Shown: piece after piece, positions 1 through 6,064 of the stretch | Layout: each line of letters begins with the position of its first letter | Numbering within the stretch: the first letter of the stretch is position 1 | From: Paraeggerthella sp964369725 | GTDB taxonomy: Bacteria > Actinomycetota > Coriobacteriia > Coriobacteriales > Eggerthellaceae | Direction: 5' to 3' | Assembly: GCA_964369725.1 (NCBI GenBank) | Contig: CAYJGC010000069.1 | Location: forward strand, 1-6,064 | DNA: 6,064 bases | Position numbers and translations under genes: made by a program | The notes under the pieces: model-generated | Told to the model about the DNA's origin: nothing | Seen by the model: only the letters and a program-made list of their open reading frames with translations | The model's database searches: none

Positions 1-489
1 CGTATTGGATATCTTGACAAGCCTTTCTATTGTTACAGAGAAGAAACTCCTGAAAAAGCAGCAAGCTTTGCCCTATCTAGTCCTCTCCTTCCTCTTGAAC
101 GCTGGAATGACATGATGGACATGCTCGAAGGACTTAACGTCACTGATGAGCGTATTATTCGCGCGCATATAAGCCGTGGTTTTACTTATCTTGCAGGCGT
201 TCTTGAAGAGAACAGTCTCGACTCAAATGAAGCCCTTTATAAGGCTACCGTTTCAATGTTCGAGAGAATGAGCCCGCAACTTGTCTTTTCCGATCCAGCT
301 ATATCGCCCGGAAGCAAGCGTCTATTTGCTAAAATGCGCTCTCTTCCAGAGCCCACTATTAGCAAGCTTCCTTATATGCAAGGGCTACTGAAGCAAGGTT
401 GCTATAATTTGAAAAATATCGGATTCTTAGCTACTTGGACGCTGTTTAAAAAATACACCCACAACAAGCGATCTCGCGAAGGTAGATAA
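1..489 (+). CDS. C-terminal part of a probable family 2 glycosyltransferase (5' end outside window)
   Basis: The frame is open from base 1 to a TAA stop and gives 162 residues with no start of its own. The internal ATG at 112 is not a credible start, because coding continues upstream of it. The first visible residues, IGYLDKPFYCYRE, resemble the segment just after the catalytic region of many GT2 polysaccharide glycosyltransferases, where a strand of the form 'x-Y-L-x-K-P-x-Y-x-Y-R' ends the GT-A fold. The rest looks helical and matches no motif I know. A moderately hydrophobic stretch (about 415-450) followed by a basic tail rich in K and R (about 447-486) could help the protein sit on the inner membrane face. 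The catalytic DxD would lie outside the window, so family and activity cannot be confirmed here. The gene converges on the rhamnose operon and is a separate transcription unit. That this is a coding tail is near certain; the glycosyltransferase assignment is moderate. Confidence 0.6.
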   Translation, partial: RIGYLDKPFYCYREETPEKAASFALSSPLLPLERWNDMMDMLEGLNVTDERIIRAHISRGFTYLAGVLEENSLDSNEALYKATVSMFERMSPQLVFSDPAISPGSKRLFAKMRSLPEPTISKLPYMQGLLKQGCYNLKNIGFLATWTLFKKYTHNKRSREGR

Positions 490-502
490 TACTCATTCGC
501 AG

Positions 503-538
503 CAGTTGAGGGGACTGAATATCGAATCTCCTCAACTG
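503..538. terminator. Stem-loop between convergent genes, possible bidirectional terminator
   Basis: The left arm (503-514) pairs with the right arm (527-538). Nine consecutive Watson-Crick pairs (CAGTTGAGG with CCTCAACTG) are followed by one G-T wobble and two more pairs, around a 12-nt loop. It begins 14 nt after the plus-strand stop and lies 35 nt beyond the minus-strand stop at 574, which is where a shared terminator for two converging genes belongs. Neither strand has a T-run after the stem, so it is not a textbook intrinsic terminator. It may instead stabilise 3' ends or work with Rho. The rest of 490-573 shows nothing else I can support. Confidence 0.45.
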
Positions 539-573
539 TAATCAGTTAGACTAATCACGACGCTTCGCAACAT

Positions 574-2571
574 CTACCAATGCTTATTTAAGCGATAATA
601 GGGGCTGAACGAATCGAAGTTCGGATTGTGACTAGGGTCACCATCAGCAAATACCTCTCCATACCGAGAGCAAAACATATCTCTATCCTCTAATTCATCC
701 TCACAAGAACAAAAGCCATGAAGAGACCCATTCTCTTTTCTCACAATTTGAGAAAATGGCGTATAGACTGAGAGATTGTTTCCTTCATTAAGTCTTATAC
801 ACATATCTGCTACCGCATAACCGCTTGAGTTATAATCCACATTGAAGCCACCACAATGGAGAATATCCTTAACGCGAACCATGAGATAGTCAGAATTAAC
901 TACCAAAGAGCTATACGGCCTCATAGAACGACCAATATAACCCCCATCGTCTTCAAGCAAATAACGACTCATGAGCATCAGTCCGCCATCCGGCCGAATA
1001 CACATTCCCGCATAATCAATCAATCCGTCTTTTCGCAGCACCCGAGGCGCCACCATAGAGACTTCAGGGCGCTGAAAATACCCCGCAAGTACACCTATGC
1101 TTTCGTCACTCAACGAAGCTATATCTTCAGAAACAAATAAAACCACGTCGCTTTTCGTTTCCTCAAGATATTTATTGCGATTCAGCGGACTGTCTTCAGC
1201 GCATAAAACAATCTCGGAAATGCAGGAATTATGATTAGATAAGTCATACTCTCGTAACGCGTCTTCAAGGGCTGTTGGAACTTGGTCGCCAAATACAACA
1301 CAAGCAATAGATAATCCTTCTGAAGGAAGTTTAAACTCACTTCGATAGGTACAAGGTACCTCTTCTTGTTCTACTGATGCCACCAAACCAATTCTTGAAC
1401 AATGATTTTCTATAGCTCGTTGACCCGCCAGCTGCGCATACGGCTTTGAGTCGGGGTTTGAATTAATTGACCCTGAATGAATACGCCAATGATAAAGAAC
1501 GCGCGGTACGTGAACTATCTTCTTCGCATTTTCAAGCGCCTTGAAAGTTAAATCGTAGTCTTGTGCGCCATCAACTTCTTTGGTGGATCTTTTTGTCAGA
1601 TCCAAAACTCGCCTGCTTACTGTAAGCCAATGAATTACGTAGTTATTAGAGTAGAGCAGATCGAGATTTACGGACGGCTTAAACAAAGGCATGCGATAGA
1701 CACCATGCTCATCTAAACTATCCTCATCACAATACAATAAATCAACTTCTCCATCGTGTTTGTTGATTTCATGCACGTAAGCAGATAGCGCATCCGGTTC
1801 TACAATATCATCATGGTCGAGAAAGCTTACATAACTACCAGTAGTGGCATTAATTCCCACTAAAGTATTACCCGCAATACCTTCATTTTCAGGATGACTG
1901 ATCTCGATAATTCGATCGTCGCTATAAGAGCTTAGAACATTTCTCATCCCTAAATCATCGGGACTAGCATTGACGATTACTAACTCCCAGTTTTTATACT
2001 CTTGCGATTGAACTGAATCAATCATGGCTCTCAAATAGTGAGGTGGTGTCTTATATGCCGGCGTGACAATGCTCATCAACGGACCTTCTTGAGGTGCACG
2101 GCAATGGGTTTCTTTCCGATGCGCATGTAGCCACTTCTCATATGAATCATCCGTTGCAGCATGAGCAATTTCTTCATAATGAGAATGACGAAGATTCCTT
2201 GCATGGAGCATGCCCGCCTTTGTTTTAGCTCTTCCGCAAGAAAGAGAGAAAAAACGCATTGATAGCGGCAAAATTATCTCGAATTCTTTTACATTCCATA
2301 GAGTATCCCCCAAGATAAAAGAGGCTTCAACAGGGGAAGAATACGTGTTCATTACGTTTGATCTAAACGCCCAAAAACCCCTCAGATGAGGGGTTTCAGT
2401 ATTAAAAGAATTGCGCTTGAAATACAATACCGACCAAGCCATAAAACTAGATTCATCTGCACGAACACAACGTGCAATCCTCAAAGCTTCACCTTGCTCA
2501 TACTCGCTAGGAGTTAACGTATCATTTTCGACGCAAGTTAAAGCAGCTTTGGTAAGAGACAAAACACCCAC
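574..2571 (-). CDS. Tandem GT2-type glycosyltransferase, polysaccharide biosynthesis
   Basis: This 665-residue cytosolic or membrane-peripheral enzyme probably transfers a sugar from a nucleotide donor to a growing surface glycan. Residues 1 to about 160 match no domain I recognise. Residues 167-400 form a well-preserved GT-A domain: opening SIVTPAYKT (167-175), metal-binding D252-H-D254 in LDHDD, YCDED (280-284), FKPS (297-300), the QDYD acid/base-type motif (337-340) and HWRIHSGS (361-368). Residues 420-616 look like a second GT-A domain with eroded motifs: SED (481-483) for the DxD, VAD (587-589) for the usual DxD before CxRL, and RKE for HxE. The C-terminus has the DPxxNPN element (645-651) found in such two-domain proteins. 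The GTG start is supported by GAGGG 5 nt upstream and lies 11 nt after rfbC. There is no signal peptide or clear membrane helix. Proximity to the rml genes suggests a rhamnosyltransferase, but the donor and acceptor are not readable from sequence. Confidence 0.88.
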   Translation of the reverse strand: MGVLSLTKAALTCVENDTLTPSEYEQGEALRIARCVRADESSFMAWSVLYFKRNSFNTETPHLRGFWAFRSNVMNTYSSPVEASFILGDTLWNVKEFEIILPLSMRFFSLSCGRAKTKAGMLHARNLRHSHYEEIAHAATDDSYEKWLHAHRKETHCRAPQEGPLMSIVTPAYKTPPHYLRAMIDSVQSQEYKNWELVIVNASPDDLGMRNVLSSYSDDRIIEISHPENEGIAGNTLVGINATTGSYVSFLDHDDIVEPDALSAYVHEINKHDGEVDLLYCDEDSLDEHGVYRMPLFKPSVNLDLLYSNNYVIHWLTVSRRVLDLTKRSTKEVDGAQDYDLTFKALENAKKIVHVPRVLYHWRIHSGSINSNPDSKPYAQLAGQRAIENHCSRIGLVASVEQEEVPCTYRSEFKLPSEGLSIACVVFGDQVPTALEDALREYDLSNHNSCISEIVLCAEDSPLNRNKYLEETKSDVVLFVSEDIASLSDESIGVLAGYFQRPEVSMVAPRVLRKDGLIDYAGMCIRPDGGLMLMSRYLLEDDGGYIGRSMRPYSSLVVNSDYLMVRVKDILHCGGFNVDYNSSGYAVADMCIRLNEGNNLSVYTPFSQIVRKENGSLHGFCSCEDELEDRDMFCSRYGEVFADGDPSHNPNFDSFSPYYRLNKHW
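2373..2396 (-). terminator. Intrinsic-terminator-like hairpin inside the glycosyltransferase gene
   Basis: Read in the direction of the operon, the arm AAACCCCTC (2396-2388), a four-base loop (2387-2384) and the arm GAGGGGTTT (2383-2375) form a perfect nine-pair stem. The T-tract continues to 2373, giving five T's. This is the form of a Rho-independent terminator. It lies about 175 nt into the glycosyltransferase gene, across codons 59-67. On the plus strand the stem is followed by only three T's. Translating ribosomes would normally suppress it, so its activity is uncertain; the structure itself is plain in the sequence. Confidence 0.4.
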
Positions 2572-2576
2572 AGTGA

Positions 2577-2581
2577 CCCTC
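2577..2581 (-). promoter_or_regulatory. Ribosome-binding site deciding the GTG start of the glycosyltransferase
   Basis: GAGGG on the minus strand is followed by 5 nt (2572-2576) and then the GTG at 2571-2569. It lies wholly between the rfbC stop and this start. This supports the GTG over later in-frame ATG codons such as those at residues 44 and 74. Confidence 0.6.
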
Positions 2582-2582
2582 G

Positions 2583-3179
2583 TTAGCCAATTGAAGCAAA
2601 CGCAGGATGTGCGCAGTCTTTTTCACTCAAAACAATTTTTTGAAGATCAAAAACCTCGTCGCCCTCGAGTGCTGGCCACTCAATACCAATTGCTGGGTCA
2701 TTCCACATGAGACCGCCTTCATCGCCAGGGTGATAGACGTCATCACATTTGTAGCAAAATTCAGCAGTTTCACTCAAAACCAAAAAACCATGGGCGAAAC
2801 CACGTGGGACAAAAAATTGTCGACGGTTTTCAGCAGACAAAACAACCCCTTCCCATTTGCCATAAGTTGGACTTCCTTCGCGCAAATCAACCGCTACGTC
2901 AAATACAGAACCCGACACTACGCGAACAAGCTTTGCTTGAGGATGCTCAATTTGGAAATGAAGACCACGTAATACACCTTGTGCTGAAGATGACTGGTTG
3001 TCCTGTACAAAGTCTGCATCAATACCACCTGCTATGAAGTCAGATTTTTTATACGTCTCCATGAAGTAACCACGCTCATCCCCATAAGACTTCACATCAA
3101 CTACGATGACATCTTTAATGGAGGTTTCAGTAAAGGTAAAATTTCCACTGGTAATAGTATTGTTTGCCACAAAACTCAC
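2583..3179 (-). CDS. rfbC: dTDP-4-dehydrorhamnose 3,5-epimerase
   Basis: RmlC is a cytosolic cupin-fold dimer. It epimerises C3 and C5 of dTDP-4-keto-6-deoxy-D-glucose to dTDP-4-keto-L-rhamnose, the third step of the pathway. The 198 residues are close to the family norm of about 180-200, with roughly 13 extra at the N-terminus. Family signatures in order: GDERGYFMETY (33-43), FVQDNQSSS (57-65), GVLRGLHFQ (68-76) with catalytic H74, KLVRVVSGSVFDVAVDLR (83-100), VPRGFAHGFLV (124-134), Y143 in FCYKCDD as the likely catalytic tyrosine, NDPAIGIEWP (160-169), and LSEKD with D188, the likely partner of the histidine. The GTG start at 3179 is 6 nt after the rfbB stop, with AGGGAAGG abutting it. A second GTG at codon 4 (3170-3168) has AAGG 9 nt upstream and is an equally fair start, giving 195 residues. 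All key residues are present. Confidence 0.95.
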   Translation of the reverse strand: MSFVANNTITSGNFTFTETSIKDVIVVDVKSYGDERGYFMETYKKSDFIAGGIDADFVQDNQSSSAQGVLRGLHFQIEHPQAKLVRVVSGSVFDVAVDLREGSPTYGKWEGVVLSAENRRQFFVPRGFAHGFLVLSETAEFCYKCDDVYHPGDEGGLMWNDPAIGIEWPALEGDEVFDLQKIVLSEKDCAHPAFASIG

Positions 3180-3185
3180 CCTTCC

Positions 3186-4205
3186 CTACTGTCCCTGCTT
3201 AGCATACTTTGCTTCAACTTCAGCTTTTGCTGATTGCCACCATTGGGTATTTTGCTCATACCAGGCAATAGTGTCTGCAAGACCAGCTTCAAAGTTAGTG
3301 TGTTTTGGCTGCCAACCAAGCTCGGTTCGAATCTTGGTAGCATCGATAGCATAACGCCTGTCATGTCCGGGACGGTCTTTTACCCAGTCAAAATCATCTG
3401 CGGCTTTGCCCATCCCTTCTAGGATAGCTGTAAGTACATTGATGTTATTCTTTTCACCATCGGCGCCAATAAGGTAAGTCTCTCCCATGCGGCCTTTGTT
3501 AAGAATTGCCCACACGGCACTTGAATGGTCTTCGGTATGAATCCAGTCACGTACGTTTAAGCCGTCTCCATAAAGCTTAGGGCGAATGCCGGATAATATA
3601 TTGGTAATTTGGCGCGGGATAAACTTTTCAATATGTTGACGAGGTCCATAGTTATTAGAGCAGTTTGAAATAGTAATCTCTACCCCATAGGTACGATGCC
3701 ATGCGCGCACCAACATATCCGATGCAGCCTTAGTTGAACTATAGGGACTTGAGGGACAATAGGGAGTTTCCTCGGTGAAGCGAGCTGGGTCGTCCAAAGC
3801 CAAATCACCATACACTTCATCAGTTGAAACATGATGGAAGCGCACGTTATGTTTGCGCGCGGCCTCCAAAAGACAGAAGGTACCATGCACGTTAGTGCGC
3901 ACGAAAGGTTCAGGTCCTGCAATAGAATTATCGTTGTGAGATTCCGCTGCAAAATGCACAATTGCATCTACTTCTGGGACAAGATCTTCAAGGAGTGCTT
4001 CATCGCAAATATCGCCATGTACGAAACTCATGCGCTCATCAGAAATACCTGCAAGGTTTTCACGATTTCCTGCGTAGGTAAGTGCGTCAAGAACAACCAC
4101 GTGAGCTTCTGGCTGATTGTCTACTACCCAATGAACAAAGTTACTACCAATAAAGCCAGCTCCACCAGTAACAAGAATTTTTTTAGAACTGTAATCACAA
4201 GACAT
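3186..4205 (-). CDS. rfbB: dTDP-glucose 4,6-dehydratase
   Basis: RmlB is an NAD-dependent extended short-chain dehydrogenase/reductase. It converts dTDP-D-glucose to dTDP-4-keto-6-deoxy-D-glucose in the cytosol, the second step. The 339 residues fit the family. Visible motifs: the nucleotide-binding GGAGFIG (14-20), D40 at the end of strand 2, where such enzymes grip the NAD ribose, HFAAESHNDNS (84-94), the catalytic TDE triad residues T128-D129-E130 in HVSTDEVYG, the Y155-x3-K159 pair in YSSTK, NNYGPRQ (184-190), RDWIH (219-223) and PGHDRRYAID (279-288). The N-in-place-of-R form (SHNDNS rather than SHVDRS) is one I associate with Gram-positive RmlB sequences. The ATG start has AAAGGA (4218-4213) 7 nt upstream, inside the end of rfbD, whose stop is 4 nt before this gene. 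Nothing is missing. Confidence 0.97.
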   Translation of the reverse strand: MSCDYSSKKILVTGGAGFIGSNFVHWVVDNQPEAHVVVLDALTYAGNRENLAGISDERMSFVHGDICDEALLEDLVPEVDAIVHFAAESHNDNSIAGPEPFVRTNVHGTFCLLEAARKHNVRFHHVSTDEVYGDLALDDPARFTEETPYCPSSPYSSTKAASDMLVRAWHRTYGVEITISNCSNNYGPRQHIEKFIPRQITNILSGIRPKLYGDGLNVRDWIHTEDHSSAVWAILNKGRMGETYLIGADGEKNNINVLTAILEGMGKAADDFDWVKDRPGHDRRYAIDATKIRTELGWQPKHTNFEAGLADTIAWYEQNTQWWQSAKAEVEAKYAKQGQ

Positions 4206-4209
4206 ATAT

Positions 4210-5115
4210 CTATCCTTTCAACCTATCAAGGTTTTCCATATAGTTAGCCAGAGCTTCTTGCCAAGGGCGCATTTTGTTTCCAATGGTATCTTCAAGATGC
4301 TTGTTCTGGAGAGATGAAAATGCAGGCCTATCTGCACTTTGCGGGAAGCGCTTTTTGTACTCAATCGAAGAGATGGGCTCTTTTTCACACTCAATACCGG
4401 CTGCATCTACTACCGCACTTGCAAAATCAAACCAAGAACACGTACCTTCATTGGTGCAGTGATAGGTACCGTAGTTTTGAGTTGTAGCCATAGCTAAAAT
4501 TTCATAGGCTAAATCGTTTGCTGACGTAGGGTTACCAAATTGATCTGCTATAACGCTAATCTTACCGTGTTCGGTCGCTAGCCACATCATTGTTTTTGCA
4601 AAGTTCTTACCAACATATCCATAAAGCCAGGCAGTACGCACAACGAACGAACGCTCACATGCATCACTAACTAAAACCTCTCCTGCCCACTTAGTGCGCC
4701 CATATGCAGAAATAGGACAAATTGCATCCGTTTCCTTGCGAGGACATTCATCAGCTCCTGAAAATACATAGTCAGTTGACACGTGAACAATTTTCGCCCC
4801 ACAGTCTTGCGCATTGCGTGCTAAGTTTTGAGCTCCTGTAGCATTAACATGATAAGCACTTGCTTCATCGCGCTCGCAACCATCTACGTTAGTAATGGCA
4901 GCGCTATTGATGACTAAATCGTAAGGGCCGTGAATACTAAACCACTCGTTTACCGCTTGAGCATGAGCAATATCCAACACGTCGTAATCCACATAGGTAA
5001 CATCTGCACTGCTGTACATTGGGTCTATTGCGCCAATTTCTGCTTTACCCGTCTCTAAACAACGACGCAATTCATTACCTAGTTGACCATGAGCACCTGT
5101 TATAAGTATTTTCAT
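4210..5115 (-). CDS. rfbD: dTDP-4-dehydrorhamnose reductase
   Basis: RmlD reduces C4 of dTDP-4-keto-L-rhamnose with NAD(P)H to give dTDP-L-rhamnose, the final step. It is a 301-residue soluble short-chain dehydrogenase/reductase. The N-terminus has the Rossmann motif MKILITGAHGQLG (1-13). It is followed by NSAAITNVDGCE (70-81), the active-site HVSTDYVFSG (111-120) with T114 as catalytic threonine, Y138-x3-K142 in YGRTK, RTAWLYG (160-166), DQFGNPTSA (191-199) and the substrate-binding ADRPAFSSL near the end (261-269). It is a stand-alone gene, not fused to the epimerase. The ATG lies 5 nt after the rfbA stop. AAGGAG (5132-5127), inside the last codons of rfbA, is 11 nt upstream, and a second AAGG overlaps the rfbA stop only 3 nt upstream. 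Translational coupling with rfbA is likely. Confidence 0.96.
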   Translation of the reverse strand: MKILITGAHGQLGNELRRCLETGKAEIGAIDPMYSSADVTYVDYDVLDIAHAQAVNEWFSIHGPYDLVINSAAITNVDGCERDEASAYHVNATGAQNLARNAQDCGAKIVHVSTDYVFSGADECPRKETDAICPISAYGRTKWAGEVLVSDACERSFVVRTAWLYGYVGKNFAKTMMWLATEHGKISVIADQFGNPTSANDLAYEILAMATTQNYGTYHCTNEGTCSWFDFASAVVDAAGIECEKEPISSIEYKKRFPQSADRPAFSSLQNKHLEDTIGNKMRPWQEALANYMENLDRLKG

Positions 5116-5120
5116 ATGCC

Positions 5121-6020
5121 TTAGCGCTCCTTATGAGGAACAATCTTGCCCTCTGCAACACGCTTTAAGTGACGTCCGTATTCAGATTTACCATATTTAA
5201 CAGCTGCATCAAGTAAGCTTGCTTGATCAATCCAGCCATTTTCGTAAGCAATCTCTTCTAGTACCGAAACAGAGAGTCCTTGGCTTCTTTCTACCACACG
5301 CACAAATTCAGATGCTTCATGCAAGGATTCTACGGTACCCGTATCTAACCAGGCATAACCACGCCCAAGCGTAACAACGTTAAGAGAGCCATCTTCAAGA
5401 TACATCTGATTTAAGGTGGTAATCTCTAACTCTCCTCGGGCAGAGGGTTTAACCTGTTTTGCAAACTCACACACGCGTGAATCATAGAAATACAACCCCG
5501 TAACCGCATAATTACTCTTAGGATTCTCAGGTTTTTCTTCTATCGAGATAGCATTGTAGTCTTTATCAAACTCCACTACGCCAAAACGCTCAGGGTCATC
5601 TACGTGATAACCAAACACCGTGGCGCCTTGTCCTTCTTCGCTCGTTTTTACCGCTTGGCGCAAATGCCTTCCAATACCATTGCCGTAAAAAATGTTATCA
5701 CCCAAAACCAACGCACAACTATCCCCTGCGATAAATTCTTCACCGATAATAAAGGCTTGCGCAAGACCGTCTGGCGAAGGCTGCTCGGCATATGAAAGGC
5801 TTACGCCATAATCTGACCCATCTCTCAACAAGCGTTCGAAATTTGGGAGATCTTGCGGAGTAGAAATAATAAGAATCTCTCTAATGCCTGCCATCATTAA
5901 CACCGACAAGGGATAATAAATCATCGGCTTATCATATACGGGTAAAAGCTGCTTGCTTGTTACCGTAGTCAACGGATAAAGACGCGTTCCCGACCCGCCT
6001 GCTAATATTATACCTTTCAT
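5121..6020 (-). CDS. rfbA: Glucose-1-phosphate thymidylyltransferase
   Basis: RmlA joins glucose-1-phosphate and dTTP to make dTDP-glucose and pyrophosphate. This is the entry, and usually feedback-controlled, step of dTDP-rhamnose synthesis. Starting at the ATG (6020-6018) gives 299 residues, the usual length. Motifs: LAGGSGTRLYPLT (6-18) for nucleotide binding, SKQLLPVYDKPM (22-33), LGDNIFYG (106-113) with metal ligand D108, RFGVVEFD (145-152), IEEKP (160-164), GELEIT (196-201) and AWLDTGT (223-229) with the second metal ligand D226. An in-frame GTG at 6032 would add four residues, but it lies inside the ribosome-binding site, and the family begins MKGIILAGG. It is the first complete gene of the operon. 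Only 44 nt separate it from the window edge, with no clear promoter in them, so transcription may come from upstream genes. Confidence 0.97.
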   Translation of the reverse strand: MKGIILAGGSGTRLYPLTTVTSKQLLPVYDKPMIYYPLSVLMMAGIREILIISTPQDLPNFERLLRDGSDYGVSLSYAEQPSPDGLAQAFIIGEEFIAGDSCALVLGDNIFYGNGIGRHLRQAVKTSEEGQGATVFGYHVDDPERFGVVEFDKDYNAISIEEKPENPKSNYAVTGLYFYDSRVCEFAKQVKPSARGELEITTLNQMYLEDGSLNVVTLGRGYAWLDTGTVESLHEASEFVRVVERSQGLSVSVLEEIAYENGWIDQASLLDAAVKYGKSEYGRHLKRVAEGKIVPHKER

Positions 6021-6025
6021 GGTTA

Positions 6026-6033
6026 CTCCCACC
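6026..6033 (-). promoter_or_regulatory. Ribosome-binding site fixing the rfbA start
   Basis: GGTGGGAG reads on the minus strand 5 nt before the ATG at 6020. The alternative GTG at 6032-6030 falls within this element and has no good Shine-Dalgarno sequence of its own. The ATG is therefore the better start. Confidence 0.65.
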
Positions 6034-6064
6034 TATTCAAACGTTCCTTGCGGAAACATATCCT

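Larger units (their letters stand above)
574..6020 (-). other. Predicted dTDP-rhamnose / glycosyltransferase operon (rfbA-rfbD-rfbB-rfbC-GT)
   Basis: Five genes on one strand are separated by 5, 4, 6 and 11 nt. The Shine-Dalgarno sequences of rfbD and rfbB, and part of that of rfbC, lie inside the end of the preceding gene or its stop codon. No promoter or intergenic terminator fits between them, so one message is the simple reading. The only internal control candidate is the hairpin at 2373-2396. The 5' end of the unit is not in the window. Confidence 0.8.

Noticed and set aside
541..552. Short palindromic bases (TTAGACTAA and nearby) next to the convergent stem-loop.
   Set aside because: Four-base arms are too short to support an operator or recombination site.
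2411..3037. Several overlapping plus-strand open frames across the glycosyltransferase start and rfbC.
   Set aside because: All are antisense to genes with clear motifs; their translations show no family features.
3680..3967. Minus-strand open frame of 95 codons inside rfbB.
   Set aside because: It is an out-of-phase frame within an intact 339-residue dehydratase, with no sign of its own ribosome-binding site or domain.
3831..4247. Open frame of 138 codons on the plus strand.
   Set aside because: It lies antisense to the well-supported rfbB gene, has no recognisable motif and runs across the rfbB/rfbD junction. It is a shadow frame.
5121..6032. Longer rfbA version starting at the GTG at 6032.
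   Set aside because: That codon sits inside the ribosome-binding site of the ATG at 6020, and the family begins with MKGIILAGG.
6021..6064. Possible 3' end of an upstream minus-strand gene; each minus-strand frame reaches a stop before rfbA, one giving a basic tail ending RKERLNRWE just before the ATG.
   Set aside because: Only 44 bases are visible and all three frames close, so no frame can be chosen on evidence.

Overview
This window is part of a surface-polysaccharide (cell-wall, capsule or O-antigen-type) biosynthesis locus. It carries a complete four-gene dTDP-L-rhamnose pathway followed by a large glycosyltransferase, all on the minus strand. The tail of a second, probable glycosyltransferase gene enters from the left on the plus strand. 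G+C is moderate: hand counts give about 41% in part of the large glycosyltransferase and about 48% in part of rfbB. The window suggests a low-to-mid-GC Gram-positive-type bacterium. The grounds are AAAGGA and GGGAG ribosome-binding sites, several GTG starts and an AAESHNDNS-type RmlB. My impression is an Atopobium/Olsenella-like member of the Coriobacteriia, but this rests on general resemblance and is weakly held.

Layout from left to right. Positions 1-489 (+) hold the C-terminal 162 residues of a gene that starts outside the window. Positions 490-573 form a short convergent intergenic region with one long stem-loop. The minus-strand genes, read right to left in transcription order, are rfbA/rmlA (6020-5121), rfbD/rmlD (5115-4210), rfbB/rmlB (4205-3186), rfbC/rmlC (3179-2583) and a 665-residue tandem GT2-type glycosyltransferase (2571-574). 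Gaps between these genes are only 4-11 nt, so they almost certainly form one translationally close-packed operon. Its promoter, or further upstream genes, lie beyond position 6064.

How the genes work together: RmlA activates glucose-1-phosphate to dTDP-glucose and RmlB dehydrates it to dTDP-4-keto-6-deoxyglucose. RmlC epimerises C3 and C5, and RmlD reduces C4 to give dTDP-L-rhamnose. The adjacent glycosyltransferase plausibly consumes that donor, or another nucleotide sugar, to extend a lipid-linked glycan at the cytoplasmic face of the membrane. That donor assignment is inferred from neighbourhood only.

No RNA genes, CRISPR arrays, insertion sequences or attachment sites were found, and there is no gene-free stretch over 300 bases. 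I see no previously undescribed system. The region is mostly ordinary. The points worth a second look are an intrinsic-terminator-like hairpin inside the glycosyltransferase coding sequence, a C-terminal GT domain in that protein that appears to have lost key residues, and its unassigned N-terminal region.
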